Origin: Clostridiaceae bacterium
GTDB taxonomy: Bacteria; Bacillota_A; Clostridia; Clostridiales; Clostridiaceae
DNA length: 6,018 bases
Direction: 5' to 3'
Assembly: GCA_029256485.1 (NCBI GenBank)
Contig: JAQSXU010000198.1
Span: forward strand, 1-6,018
This document shows, piece by piece, positions 1 through 6,018 of the stretch. The notes beneath the pieces were generated by a model. That model saw only the letters and a list, made by a program, of their open reading frames with translations, searched no databases and was not told the origin of the DNA. Each line of letters opens with the position of its first letter. Positions within the stretch are counted from its first letter, which is position 1. Both the position numbers and the translations under genes were made by a program.

Positions 1-65
1 GCAGATGGGAGCGCGCGTGGTTTGGGACCATGAGGTCGCAGGTTCAATCCCTGTCACCCCGACCA
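1..65 (+). tRNA. tRNA-Pro (anticodon UGG), 5' end cut by window edge
   Basis: The visible part runs from the D-stem to the encoded CCA. The anticodon stem CGTGG/CCATG closes the 7-base loop TTTGGGA, which puts TGG at the anticodon. The T-arm is GCAGG-TTCAATC-CCTGT, followed by CACCCCG, discriminator A and CCA. By comparison with the complete tRNA-Pro at 187-262, which is the same length over this part, exactly 11 bases (acceptor 5' strand, the two linker bases and the first D-stem bases) lie outside the window. UGG is the main proline reader, covering CCA and CCG and usually more by wobble. A terminator hairpin begins at its last base. Confidence 0.94.
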
Positions 66-97
66 AGAGAGTTGTTTTTACAACTCTCTTTTAATTT
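65..97 (+). terminator. Intrinsic terminator of tRNA-Pro(UGG)
   Basis: A perfect 11-bp stem AAGAGAGTTGT (65-75) / ACAACTCTCTT (80-90) with a TTTT loop runs into T-rich sequence (89-92, then AATTT). It starts at the last base of the tRNA, so it ends that transcript before the next tRNA gene. Confidence 0.9.
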
Positions 98-149
98 AAC
101 AATCAATACTAAAATTCATACCTTTATTTTTTTATTACCATAATATTTA

Positions 150-178
150 TTGAATTATATTATGTTATTTAATATAAT
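150..178 (+). promoter_or_regulatory. Sigma-A promoter for tRNA-Pro(CGG)
   Basis: The -35 box TTGAAT (150-155, 4 of 6 to consensus) is followed by a 17-bp spacer and a perfect -10 box TATAAT (173-178). The tRNA begins at 187, only 9 bases after the -10 box, so the 5' leader should be a few bases at most. The flanking stretch 98-149 is very AT-rich and shows no gene. A 9-bp inverted repeat (154-162/170-178) overlaps the spacer and the -10 box. Confidence 0.78.
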
Positions 179-186
179 AAATCTAT

Positions 187-262
187 CGGGGTGTAGCGCA
201 GATGGGAGCGCGTGTGCTTCGGGAGCATAAGGTCGCAAGTTCGAGCCTTGTCACCCCGACCA
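187..262 (+). tRNA. tRNA-Pro (anticodon CGG)
   Basis: This is a complete 76-base cloverleaf. The acceptor CGGGGTG pairs with CACCCCG. The D-stem is GCGC/GCGC around AGATGGGA. The anticodon stem TGTGC/GCATA holds the loop TTCGGGA, giving anticodon CGG. The variable loop is AGGTC, the T-arm is GCAAG-TTCGAGC-CTTGT, and A plus encoded CCA ends the gene. It reads the proline codon CCG, which is uncommon in such AT-rich genomes but does occur here (for example near the 3' end of the transporter gene). It is a close paralogue of the UGG tRNA at 1-65, with its own promoter and no convincing terminator before the hydrogenase gene. Confidence 0.96.
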
Positions 263-327
263 TAATTTCATATATTTTCAGTAAAGTTTATGGTATTTTT
301 AGGGATTTCTATTAAAGGAGAGGTTTT

Positions 328-1677
328 ATGAAAGAGAATTATAGTGAGTTATTTAAAACTATTGTAAATGCATATTATAATGATAACTTTGAAAAAGTGG
401 TAAATGAATTGTTAAAATCACCTGAAATTGAAAAAGAACAGCTTAAAAATGTTATTTCAGCACTTTGCGGTGTTGAAGTTGATTTTAATAGTAATAATTA
501 CATAACTTCTTTAATAAATGCTATAGGCACATACGAAGCTGATCATAAAATTGTAAATCGTGTTAAATGCTGCTCAATGGATTGTGTAGATTCTGATGGA
601 AAAACTTCATGTCAAAAATCTTGTCCTTTCGATGCTATTTTTATTGATGCTAAAAATCACACTACAAAAATAGATACTGATAAATGCGCTGATTGCGGCT
701 TTTGTGTGGATGCTTGCCCAAGTGGAGGTATATTAGATAAAGTTGAATTTATACCTCTTGTAAACTTACTAAAAAGTAAAACACCTGTAGTAGCTGCTGT
801 AGCTCCAGCTATGGTAGGACAATTTGGAGATAATGTTTCCATGGATCAAATGCGGTCTGCATTTAAAAAGATTGGTTTTACAGATATGATCGAAGTAGCT
901 TTCTTTGCTGATATGCTTACTTTAAAGGAAGCAATAGAATTTGATCATCATGTAAAAGACAAGGATGATTTAATGATTACTTCCTGCTGCTGCCCTATGT
1001 GGGTTGGTATGCTTAAAAGGGTTTATAATGATATGGTTAAACACGTTTCCCCTTCAGTTTCCCCTATGATAGCAGCAGGAAGAGTGCTTAAATATTTGAA
1101 TCCAGATTGTAAAGTAGTATTTATTGGACCATGTATAGCTAAAAAAGCGGAAGCCAAGGAAAAGGATTTGATTGGAGACATTGATTTTGTCCTTACTTTT
1201 TCTGAGGTTAAAGATATTCTTAAAAGTTTAGATATTGATCCAGGTACGCTTAGCCATGACTCATCATCTGAATATGCATCTAAAGGCGGAAGATTATATG
1301 CAAGAACTGGTGGAGTTTCCATCGCCGTTAAAGATGCAGTTGAAAGATTATTTCCCGAGAAATATAAACTATTTAAAGCAATTCAGGCAAATGGTGTAAA
1401 AGAGTGTAAAGAAATTTTGTCAAAAGCACAAAATGGTCATGTGGATGCTAATTTTATCGAAGGAATGGGTTGTATTGGCGGATGTGTTGGTGGCCCTAAA
1501 GCAAATATTCCTAAAGAAGAAGGGACTGAATTTGTAAATAAGTTTGCTAATAACTCTAAAATCAATGTAGCTGTGGATAGTGACTGTATGAATGAAATTC
1601 TGCACAAGCTTCAAATTGATACCGTTGAGGATTATAAGAGAGAAGATAAAACAAAAATATTTGAAAGGGAATTCTAA
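328..1677 (+). CDS. [FeFe]-hydrogenase, ferredoxin-like N-terminal domain plus H-cluster domain (group B / 'TSCCCP' type)
   Basis: This 449-residue cytoplasmic enzyme is expected to interconvert protons plus electrons and H2, exchanging electrons with ferredoxin. Residues 1-75 are a helical region without a known motif. A two-cluster ferredoxin-like domain follows: cysteines 82, 86, 95 and 99 with irregular spacing, then a regular CxxCxxCxxxCP at 120-131. The H-cluster domain shows TSCCCPMW (218-225), GPCIAKKAE (267-275) and GMGCIGGCVGGP (379-390). C222, C269, C382 and C386 are the expected cubane ligands, C386 also bridges to the di-iron site, and C221 matches the proton-relay cysteine. From memory, these variants are typical of clostridial group B enzymes such as C. 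pasteurianum CpIII. The C-terminus is short, with no clear small-subunit domain. The start is supported by AAAGGAG (314-320), 7 bases ahead of ATG. No maturase genes (HydE/F/G) are in view. The exact physiological direction is unknown. Confidence 0.93.
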   Translation: MKENYSELFKTIVNAYYNDNFEKVVNELLKSPEIEKEQLKNVISALCGVEVDFNSNNYITSLINAIGTYEADHKIVNRVKCCSMDCVDSDGKTSCQKSCPFDAIFIDAKNHTTKIDTDKCADCGFCVDACPSGGILDKVEFIPLVNLLKSKTPVVAAVAPAMVGQFGDNVSMDQMRSAFKKIGFTDMIEVAFFADMLTLKEAIEFDHHVKDKDDLMITSCCCPMWVGMLKRVYNDMVKHVSPSVSPMIAAGRVLKYLNPDCKVVFIGPCIAKKAEAKEKDLIGDIDFVLTFSEVKDILKSLDIDPGTLSHDSSSEYASKGGRLYARTGGVSIAVKDAVERLFPEKYKLFKAIQANGVKECKEILSKAQNGHVDANFIEGMGCIGGCVGGPKANIPKEEGTEFVNKFANNSKINVAVDSDCMNEILHKLQIDTVEDYKREDKTKIFEREF

Positions 1678-1694
1678 TTAATAGTTAAATTCTT

Positions 1695-1724
1695 TTAACA
1701 TTAGCTTAATAAAAGTTTAATAAT
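1695..1724 (+). promoter_or_regulatory. Candidate promoter for the PAP2 phosphatase gene
   Basis: TTAACA (1695-1700, 5 of 6) and AATAAT (1719-1724, 5 of 6) are separated by 18 bp in the 106-bp gap after the hydrogenase. No strong terminator separates the two genes; there is only a weak AT-rich hairpin (GTTAAA 1684-1689 / TTTAAC 1694-1699). Read-through from the hydrogenase is therefore also possible. In DNA this AT-rich, chance matches are common. Confidence 0.35.
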
Positions 1725-1783
1725 TTTCGTATATACTTAATATCATATAAAAGTAATAGTTTAAAATATGATGGAGGTAATTT

Positions 1784-2305
1784 ATGAGTTTCCTTCAGCG
1801 CATTGAGCATAGGGATGCTATTATACTAAGATTAATTAATAGTTCATTAAAGTGTAGTGCTTTGGATATTTTAATGCCCATTATAACTTACTTTGGATCA
1901 GGTTTTGTAACTATACCCCTTTGTGCAGCTGCGATTTTAAATAAAAATGCTGCAGTTCACAAATTTGGTGTGGGCAGTGCTTGGGCTTTAAGCATAAGTT
2001 ACATAATATCCGAGATAATAAAAATCACTGTTAATAGATTACGTCCTTTTTTAAAGATGGAAAATTTGAATATAAAAAAAATAGGCATTGATAAATACTC
2101 ATTTCCTTCTGGACATACAACTGCTGCCTTTTCCATTGGGATAATGGGTTCTTTATTTTTCCCACCTGTTTCAGTTATTTTTATTTCTACAGCATTTGCC
2201 ATAGGGATATCCAGAATGTATTTGGGTGTTCACTATCCTACAGATGTTTTTGCAGGTTCTATTTTAGGTTCTATTACATCAATTTGTATTTTTTTATTAA
2301 TGTAA
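1784..2305 (+). CDS. PAP2-family membrane phosphatase (probable lipid / undecaprenyl-diphosphate phosphatase)
   Basis: This 173-residue integral membrane protein hydrolyses phosphate esters or diphosphates, in this family usually of lipids at the outer face of the membrane. All three catalytic signatures are intact: KX6RP (K80, R87-P88), PSGH (108-111, with H111 as the expected general acid) and SRX5HX3D (S143-R144, H150 nucleophile, D154). Hydrophobic segments lie near 25-52, 62-79, 113-126, 128-142 and 153-172. The size fits small bacterial PAP2 enzymes of the BcrC/YwoA/PgpB kind, in which undecaprenyl diphosphate recycling, phosphatidylglycerophosphate or other lipid phosphates are possible substrates. 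The sequence cannot decide between these, so no symbol is given. GGAGG (1773-1777), 6 bases ahead of ATG, supports the start. A strong terminator follows 15 bases after the stop. Confidence 0.92.
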   Translation: MSFLQRIEHRDAIILRLINSSLKCSALDILMPIITYFGSGFVTIPLCAAAILNKNAAVHKFGVGSAWALSISYIISEIIKITVNRLRPFLKMENLNIKKIGIDKYSFPSGHTTAAFSIGIMGSLFFPPVSVIFISTAFAIGISRMYLGVHYPTDVFAGSILGSITSICIFLLM

Positions 2306-2319
2306 AATTAAAGTATTTT

Positions 2320-2371
2320 AAGGAGTGCTTCAGAACTAACGTAGAAAATAGTTTTGAAACACTCCTTTTTT
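2320..2371 (+). terminator. Intrinsic terminator after the PAP2 gene
   Basis: The stem AAGGAGTG (2320-2327) / CACTCCTT (2360-2367) continues, after one C/A mismatch, through TTCA/TGAA and GAACTA/TAGTTT (one G-U). That makes about 18 pairs around a 10-base loop, followed by TTTTTT (2366-2371). On the + strand it is a textbook terminator. On the - strand the stem is followed by TAAAATACTTTAATTTT, a poor U-tract. It lies past the end of the convergent hydratase gene (2405), so it may stop that transcript only partly. Confidence 0.9.
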
Positions 2372-2404
2372 ATATCATTTCAGCTTTCTTAACACAATAT
2401 ATAT

Positions 2405-4678
2405 TTATCTATTCTTATTATAATTGATTAGACAGCCAGCAGAAATGATTTCTCTTTCATGTTGTGTCATTTCCCCTATTTCAAGTTCAAATTCTTTTAT
2501 ATCATTTGAAACAACATATGCTTTAACCTTAGAAACATTACTTAGAACTGCTTCTTTTACATTAGGAACAAAAATATAGTCTCCATTTTTGAAAGGAGTT
2601 TTTCCTTTTAAAATAAACGGAATCATTCCCCAATTAATCAAATTGCTTCTATATCTTTTTGTTGCATATTCTTCTGCAATATTAGCACTGCCACCAAGAA
2701 CACGCTGACAGCTGGCTGCTTGCTCTCTTGCGCTGCCATCTCCAGGTTTCTTTGCATAAACTACACTTCCGATTTCAGTGCTCAAGCTGTCTATATTTTC
2801 AAATCCTTTTATTCCCCTGATTTTATCTAAGACATTTTTGAATTCTTCATTTTTTTCTTCAGGACCAATTCCTGCTTCTCTTTCTTTTTCTAATTCAAGA
2901 ATGTTCTTAGCATTTTCTACATAACTTGGATCTTTCCTAGATAACGTAAACTCTGCAAGTCCAAGTGGATTAGATCGGAAAGTTGATGTTTCTCCTGATG
3001 GAATAAGCTCATCTGTTGTTGTTACAGGATCTGTAATGTAACTAGCTACCTTTAAAACTAAGTCTTTTTCAAGTTTTGGCATTTCAGGCCAATCTACAAT
3101 GTTTGGTCCATATTTTAATTCTGTCTTTTCATCCTGCTTAGTAAATCCTGGAAAAATTCTATTATCATATACAGTTTTATCAAATTCATACTTAGGAAGT
3201 TCTTCACTATAATCAATGTTTGCTGCAGATGTTAGATATCCTCCATTTGCAGCTGTGGCTGCTATGGACCTTGCATCCATTAGACCTACATAAGAGAGCT
3301 GACCATTTCCTGGTTTAGACCCTTCTCTGTTAGGAAAGTTACGCGTAGTATGTCTGATGCTGAATCCATGATTAAATGGAGTATCTCCTGCACCAAAACA
3401 TGGGCCGCAGAATGCAGTACGCATTGTCACCCCTGCTGTCATAAGCTTTGCTATGTATCCTTTTTTAGTCAAATCAATCATTACAGGTTGAGATGAAGGA
3501 TAAACAGAAAGAGAAAACTCATCATTTCCAAGGCTCTTGTTCTCCAAAATATTAGCTGCTGTAACTATATTCTCAAACATTCCACCGGCACATCCAGCTA
3601 TTACTCCCTGATCTACTTTAAATCTTCCGTTAACTATTTTATCCATAAGTTTCACTTTAACATTTGGATTATTAAATAGTTTTTGTCCCTCTACTTCCGC
3701 AGCTCTTAAAATGTCCTTTAGATTTTCATTGAGTTCATCAATTTCAAAGGCATTGCTTGGGTGAAAAGGAAGGGCTATCATTGGCTTAATAGTGTTTAAA
3801 TTAACATAAACCATTCCGTCATAATAAGCTACATCTTTTGGCTTTAATTCACTATATTCTTTTTCTCTTCCATGAAGTTTAAGATATTTTTTAACTGTGT
3901 CATCAGTCTTCCAGATAGAACTAAGGCATGTAGTTTCAGTTGTCATAACATCAATACCATTTCTATAATCCATAGATAAATTCTCGATACCATCCCCTAC
4001 AAATTCCATAACCTTATTTTTTACATATCCACATTTGTAAACTTCACGAATTATTGCTAGTGCAACGTCTTGTGGACCCACTCCATGACCTGGCTTTCCT
4101 GTCAAATATACACCTATTACTTCGGGGTAGTCACAGTCATATGTTTGTGATAAAAGTTGTTTTACAATTTCTCCTCCCCCTTCTCCAATGGACATTGTAC
4201 CAATAGCACCATATCTAGTATGTGAATCTGAGCCAAGAATCATTTTCCCACAGCCTGCCATCATTTCTCTCATAAAAGTATGGATTACTGCTAAGTGAGG
4301 GGGTACAAAAATTCCACCATATTTCTTTGCTGCTGACAATCCAAATCTGTGATCATCCTCATTGAGTGTTCCCCCCACAGCAGCTAATGTATTATGGCAA
4401 TTTGTAAGCACATATGGAATAGGGAATTTTTTAAGTCCACTAGCTTTGGCTGTTTGAACAATTCCTACATAAGTAATATCATGGGATGCCATACAGTCAA
4501 ATTTTAATTTTAATTTTTTCATATTTTCTGCTGTGTTATGTTTTTCTAGTATAGAATAAGCTATTGTATTTTTTTTAGCTTCTTCCTTAGTTATATTTCC
4601 TAACTTAACATCATGTTCTGCTGCTAAGATTTCTTTCCCGTTTACTAAATATACTCCTGAATCATATAATTTAATCAT
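2405..4678 (-). CDS. Aconitase-superfamily hydratase (YbhJ-like 'putative hydratase'), substrate uncertain
   Basis: This 757-residue [4Fe-4S] hydro-lyase-type enzyme probably isomerises or hydrates a tri- or dicarboxylate in the cytoplasm. The three cluster cysteines are present: C363 (AGCAGG) and C424/C427 (CGPC). Other aconitase landmarks are H133, SDSH 150-153, E248, RNFPNR 446-451 and the swivel-domain GSAR 648-651 with S649 as the expected catalytic base. Length and domain order (domains 1-3, linker, C-terminal swivel) match single-chain aconitases and the roughly 750-residue YbhJ-type putative hydratases. Several substrate-contact residues differ from citrate-type aconitase: C94 replaces Asp, T445 replaces Asn, A650 replaces the second Ser, and H66 replaces Gln. 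A genuine citrate aconitase is therefore not assured. AAGGAG (4693-4688) sits 9 bases ahead of the ATG. A CitMHS transporter gene lies 102 bp upstream on the same strand, consistent with a tricarboxylate-use operon. Confidence 0.88.
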   Translation of the reverse strand: MIKLYDSGVYLVNGKEILAAEHDVKLGNITKEEAKKNTIAYSILEKHNTAENMKKLKLKFDCMASHDITYVGIVQTAKASGLKKFPIPYVLTNCHNTLAAVGGTLNEDDHRFGLSAAKKYGGIFVPPHLAVIHTFMREMMAGCGKMILGSDSHTRYGAIGTMSIGEGGGEIVKQLLSQTYDCDYPEVIGVYLTGKPGHGVGPQDVALAIIREVYKCGYVKNKVMEFVGDGIENLSMDYRNGIDVMTTETTCLSSIWKTDDTVKKYLKLHGREKEYSELKPKDVAYYDGMVYVNLNTIKPMIALPFHPSNAFEIDELNENLKDILRAAEVEGQKLFNNPNVKVKLMDKIVNGRFKVDQGVIAGCAGGMFENIVTAANILENKSLGNDEFSLSVYPSSQPVMIDLTKKGYIAKLMTAGVTMRTAFCGPCFGAGDTPFNHGFSIRHTTRNFPNREGSKPGNGQLSYVGLMDARSIAATAANGGYLTSAANIDYSEELPKYEFDKTVYDNRIFPGFTKQDEKTELKYGPNIVDWPEMPKLEKDLVLKVASYITDPVTTTDELIPSGETSTFRSNPLGLAEFTLSRKDPSYVENAKNILELEKEREAGIGPEEKNEEFKNVLDKIRGIKGFENIDSLSTEIGSVVYAKKPGDGSAREQAASCQRVLGGSANIAEEYATKRYRSNLINWGMIPFILKGKTPFKNGDYIFVPNVKEAVLSNVSKVKAYVVSNDIKEFELEIGEMTQHEREIISAGCLINYNKNR

Positions 4679-4687
4679 TTTTTAGTT

Positions 4688-4741
4688 CTCCTTACCAATT
4701 TCCTTTTAATTAAGGAGGGTTACTATCTAACCCTCCTTAAT
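4688..4741 (-). promoter_or_regulatory. Intercistronic hairpin and hydratase ribosome binding site
   Basis: Between the transporter and hydratase genes lies a 13-bp perfect stem (4709-4721 / 4729-4741, core TTAAGGAGGGTT / AACCCTCCTTAA) with a 7-base loop. On the transcribed strand it is followed by TTAAAAGG and not by a U-run, so it is a poor intrinsic terminator. The arm nearer the hydratase contains CTCCTTA, which is exactly complementary to TAAGGAG (4694-4688) at the hydratase start. Possible roles are partial attenuation, mRNA end protection, or control of hydratase translation. The hairpin is seen directly; its role is inferred. Confidence 0.6.
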
Positions 4742-4780
4742 CAGCCTATTCATAATTAAGTCTTACCGATGTACTTGCAA

Positions 4781-6018
4781 TTATGTTAACGGAATTGCTC
4801 CAGTTAAAACAAACACAATAATATAAAGCACAAAAGCTGGAAGTCCTATTTTTAAAATTCCCTTTTGGTAATCTGGGAATTCAACTTCTGTTCTTTCAAT
4901 AAGTATATAAATCCAAGCAATAAGAGGTGTTGCATAATAAGTTGCCAACGGAATCATTGCCGCTACTCCCATTGTAATTGAAGTAACCCCAAAACCAGCT
5001 GCAACTTTCGCCAATACTGGTAATATTCCAAAGTAATATCCATCTGAACTTAAGAAAATAAGTCCTGGTATTCCTAAGATAGCTGTAAATATTGGAATAA
5101 ATTTTCCCATTCCTGCTGGAACTAAACTTCCTAAGCTTGTGGCAATAGAAGCTGCCATGCCACTTCCATTTAAAATTCCCATAAAAAATCCTGAACCGAT
5201 AATCATTGCAGCTGCAGGCATACCATCTTCCATAGCTGCTGCCAATCTATCTTTCTGCTCTTTAAAGTCAAAACCATAATTAACTACAAGAGCTAATGCT
5301 AAACCAATTAAGAATAGTATGGCACTATTTACCAAGCCAGCTACTAACATATACATAATAACAACAGTACATATTAAGTTAAACCAAAAAGCCTTTGGTC
5401 TTTTTAATTCTGGATTGTTATTTCTAACTGTATCAAACATTTTTTCCATTTCTTCATGAGTAATTTCAGTTGCTGTTTTTGGGTCATAACCCAATCTAGC
5501 TCTTTCTTTCTTACCAATGAAATATGCAACTATAACGGCATAAATCATAACCACTACCATACCTGGCAATAAAAGCGGGAATAATTCTGTTACATCTAAA
5601 TTAAGTGCTGATAATACCCTCGCCAGAGGACCACCCCATGGGGTCATATTAAATACTGAGGTTGGTAAAGCAATTAAAATTGCAAGATAAATTCCTTTAA
5701 TTTTAAACTGCCTAAAGAGAGGCATAAAGGCAGCAGTTGTGATAAGTACTGTAGAAGTTCCATCTCCATCAAGTGACACCATCGCAGCAGTAAGTGTGGC
5801 AGCTACAATAATTTTAAGAGGATCTCCTTTAACTAATTTTATAATCCCTATAACCAGTGGATCAAATAAGCCTACATGCATCATTAAAGTGAAGTAACTG
5901 CATGCAAATAAAATCATTAATGCTGATTTAAAAGTTCCTGCAGTTACCTTTCCATCGGATACTTTATAAAAAACCCCCTCGGTAACCCATTTAAAAACTT
6001 CCATTGGTGACTGCTTAG
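4781..6018 (-). CDS. CitMHS-family citrate/tricarboxylate transporter, N-terminus beyond window edge
   Basis: This polytopic inner-membrane carrier belongs to the CitMHS family (Bacillus CitM/CitH type), which takes up citrate complexed with a divalent metal together with protons. Counting from the ATG at 6004, conserved stretches are SLDGDGTST (77-85), MTPWGGPLAR (120-129) and SSDGYYFGILPV (319-330). Hydrophobic helices lie near 26-45, 64-80, 84-98, 104-118, 140-163, 205-223, 226-243, 262-280, 300-318, 343-363 and 382-403, with a charged central loop at 164-204. The frame stays open upstream of that ATG to the edge (codons for K, Q, S, P), and no ribosome binding site precedes it. The family usually has about 430-450 residues with another N-terminal helix, so the true start is outside. 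It probably shares an operon with the hydratase downstream. The substrate and metal preference cannot be read from the sequence. Confidence 0.92.
   Translation of the reverse strand, partial: KQSPMEVFKWVTEGVFYKVSDGKVTAGTFKSALMILFACSYFTLMMHVGLFDPLVIGIIKLVKGDPLKIIVAATLTAAMVSLDGDGTSTVLITTAAFMPLFRQFKIKGIYLAILIALPTSVFNMTPWGGPLARVLSALNLDVTELFPLLLPGMVVVMIYAVIVAYFIGKKERARLGYDPKTATEITHEEMEKMFDTVRNNNPELKRPKAFWFNLICTVVIMYMLVAGLVNSAILFLIGLALALVVNYGFDFKEQKDRLAAAMEDGMPAAAMIIGSGFFMGILNGSGMAASIATSLGSLVPAGMGKFIPIFTAILGIPGLIFLSSDGYYFGILPVLAKVAAGFGVTSITMGVAAMIPLATYYATPLIAWIYILIERTEVEFPDYQKGILKIGLPAFVLYIIVFVLTGAIPLT

Noticed and set aside
1..262. tRNA pair as an integration site for a mobile element
   Set aside because: No integrase gene and no duplicated 3' tRNA fragment as an attachment repeat is seen. 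The similarity between the two genes spans whole tRNAs with compensatory changes, as expected for paralogues.
259..300. Terminator directly after tRNA-Pro(CGG)
   Set aside because: The 7-bp stem has a 22-base loop and competes with the mature tRNA CCA end, so it is too weak to list as a terminator.
657..1614. Open frames on the - strand inside the hydrogenase gene (61, 99 and 64 residues)
   Set aside because: They are antisense to a strongly conserved gene, have no ribosome binding site pattern or recognisable motif, and look like shadows of its codon use.
1999..2202. 67-residue - strand open frame inside the PAP2 gene
   Set aside because: It lies antisense to the catalytic core of a recognised enzyme and has no motif of its own.
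1784..2305. Functional link between the PAP2 phosphatase and the hydrogenase
   Set aside because: They share only orientation and proximity. The 106-bp gap and candidate promoter, and the unrelated chemistry, give no support for a joint system.
4709..4741. Classic intrinsic terminator between transporter and hydratase
   Set aside because: The stem is strong but neither strand has a U-run after it, so it was listed as a regulatory or stabilising hairpin.
4741..4780. Promoter for the hydratase on the - strand (TTGCAA, 17 bp, AATTAT)
   Set aside because: Each box matches only 4 of 6 consensus bases in AT-rich DNA, and the gene already has a same-strand gene upstream. It is not strong enough to call.

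Overview
The window looks like a piece of a low-GC, anaerobic Firmicutes chromosome, most likely Clostridium or a close relative. The reasons are the AT-rich intergenic DNA, strong AAGGAG/GGAGG ribosome binding sites, U-tailed hairpin terminators, tRNAs with encoded CCA, and an [FeFe]-hydrogenase of the clostridial 'TSCCCP' type. No species can be named from the sequence alone.

Layout. Positions 1-262 hold two tRNA-Pro genes on the + strand: the 3' part of a UGG-anticodon tRNA cut by the window edge, its terminator (65-97), then a complete CGG-anticodon tRNA (187-262) with its own near-consensus promoter (150-178). Next on + come a soluble [FeFe]-hydrogenase with a two-cluster ferredoxin-like domain (328-1677) and a small PAP2-family membrane phosphatase (1784-2305) that ends in a strong terminator (2320-2371). 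The - strand carries a converging pair: an upstream CitMHS-family citrate-type transporter (4781 to beyond the right edge), then a 757-residue aconitase-superfamily hydratase (2405-4678). A 13-bp hairpin lies in the 102-bp gap between these two.

How the genes fit together. The - strand pair reads as an uptake-plus-first-enzyme module for a tricarboxylate: the transporter imports the acid, probably as a metal complex, and the hydratase isomerises or hydrates it. The hydratase keeps all three Fe-S cysteines but differs from citrate-type aconitase at several substrate-contact positions, so citrate/isocitrate should not be assumed. The hydrogenase would exchange electrons between ferredoxin and protons/H2; its maturases are not in the window. 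The PAP2 enzyme probably acts on a lipid phosphate such as undecaprenyl diphosphate and has no evident link to its neighbours.

The window is mostly ordinary core-type chromosome. I see no mobile element, CRISPR array, defence system or frameshifted gene. The points most worth a second look are the altered active site of the hydratase, the hairpin that could alternatively pair with the hydratase ribosome binding site, and the non-standard H-cluster and ferredoxin motifs of the hydrogenase.
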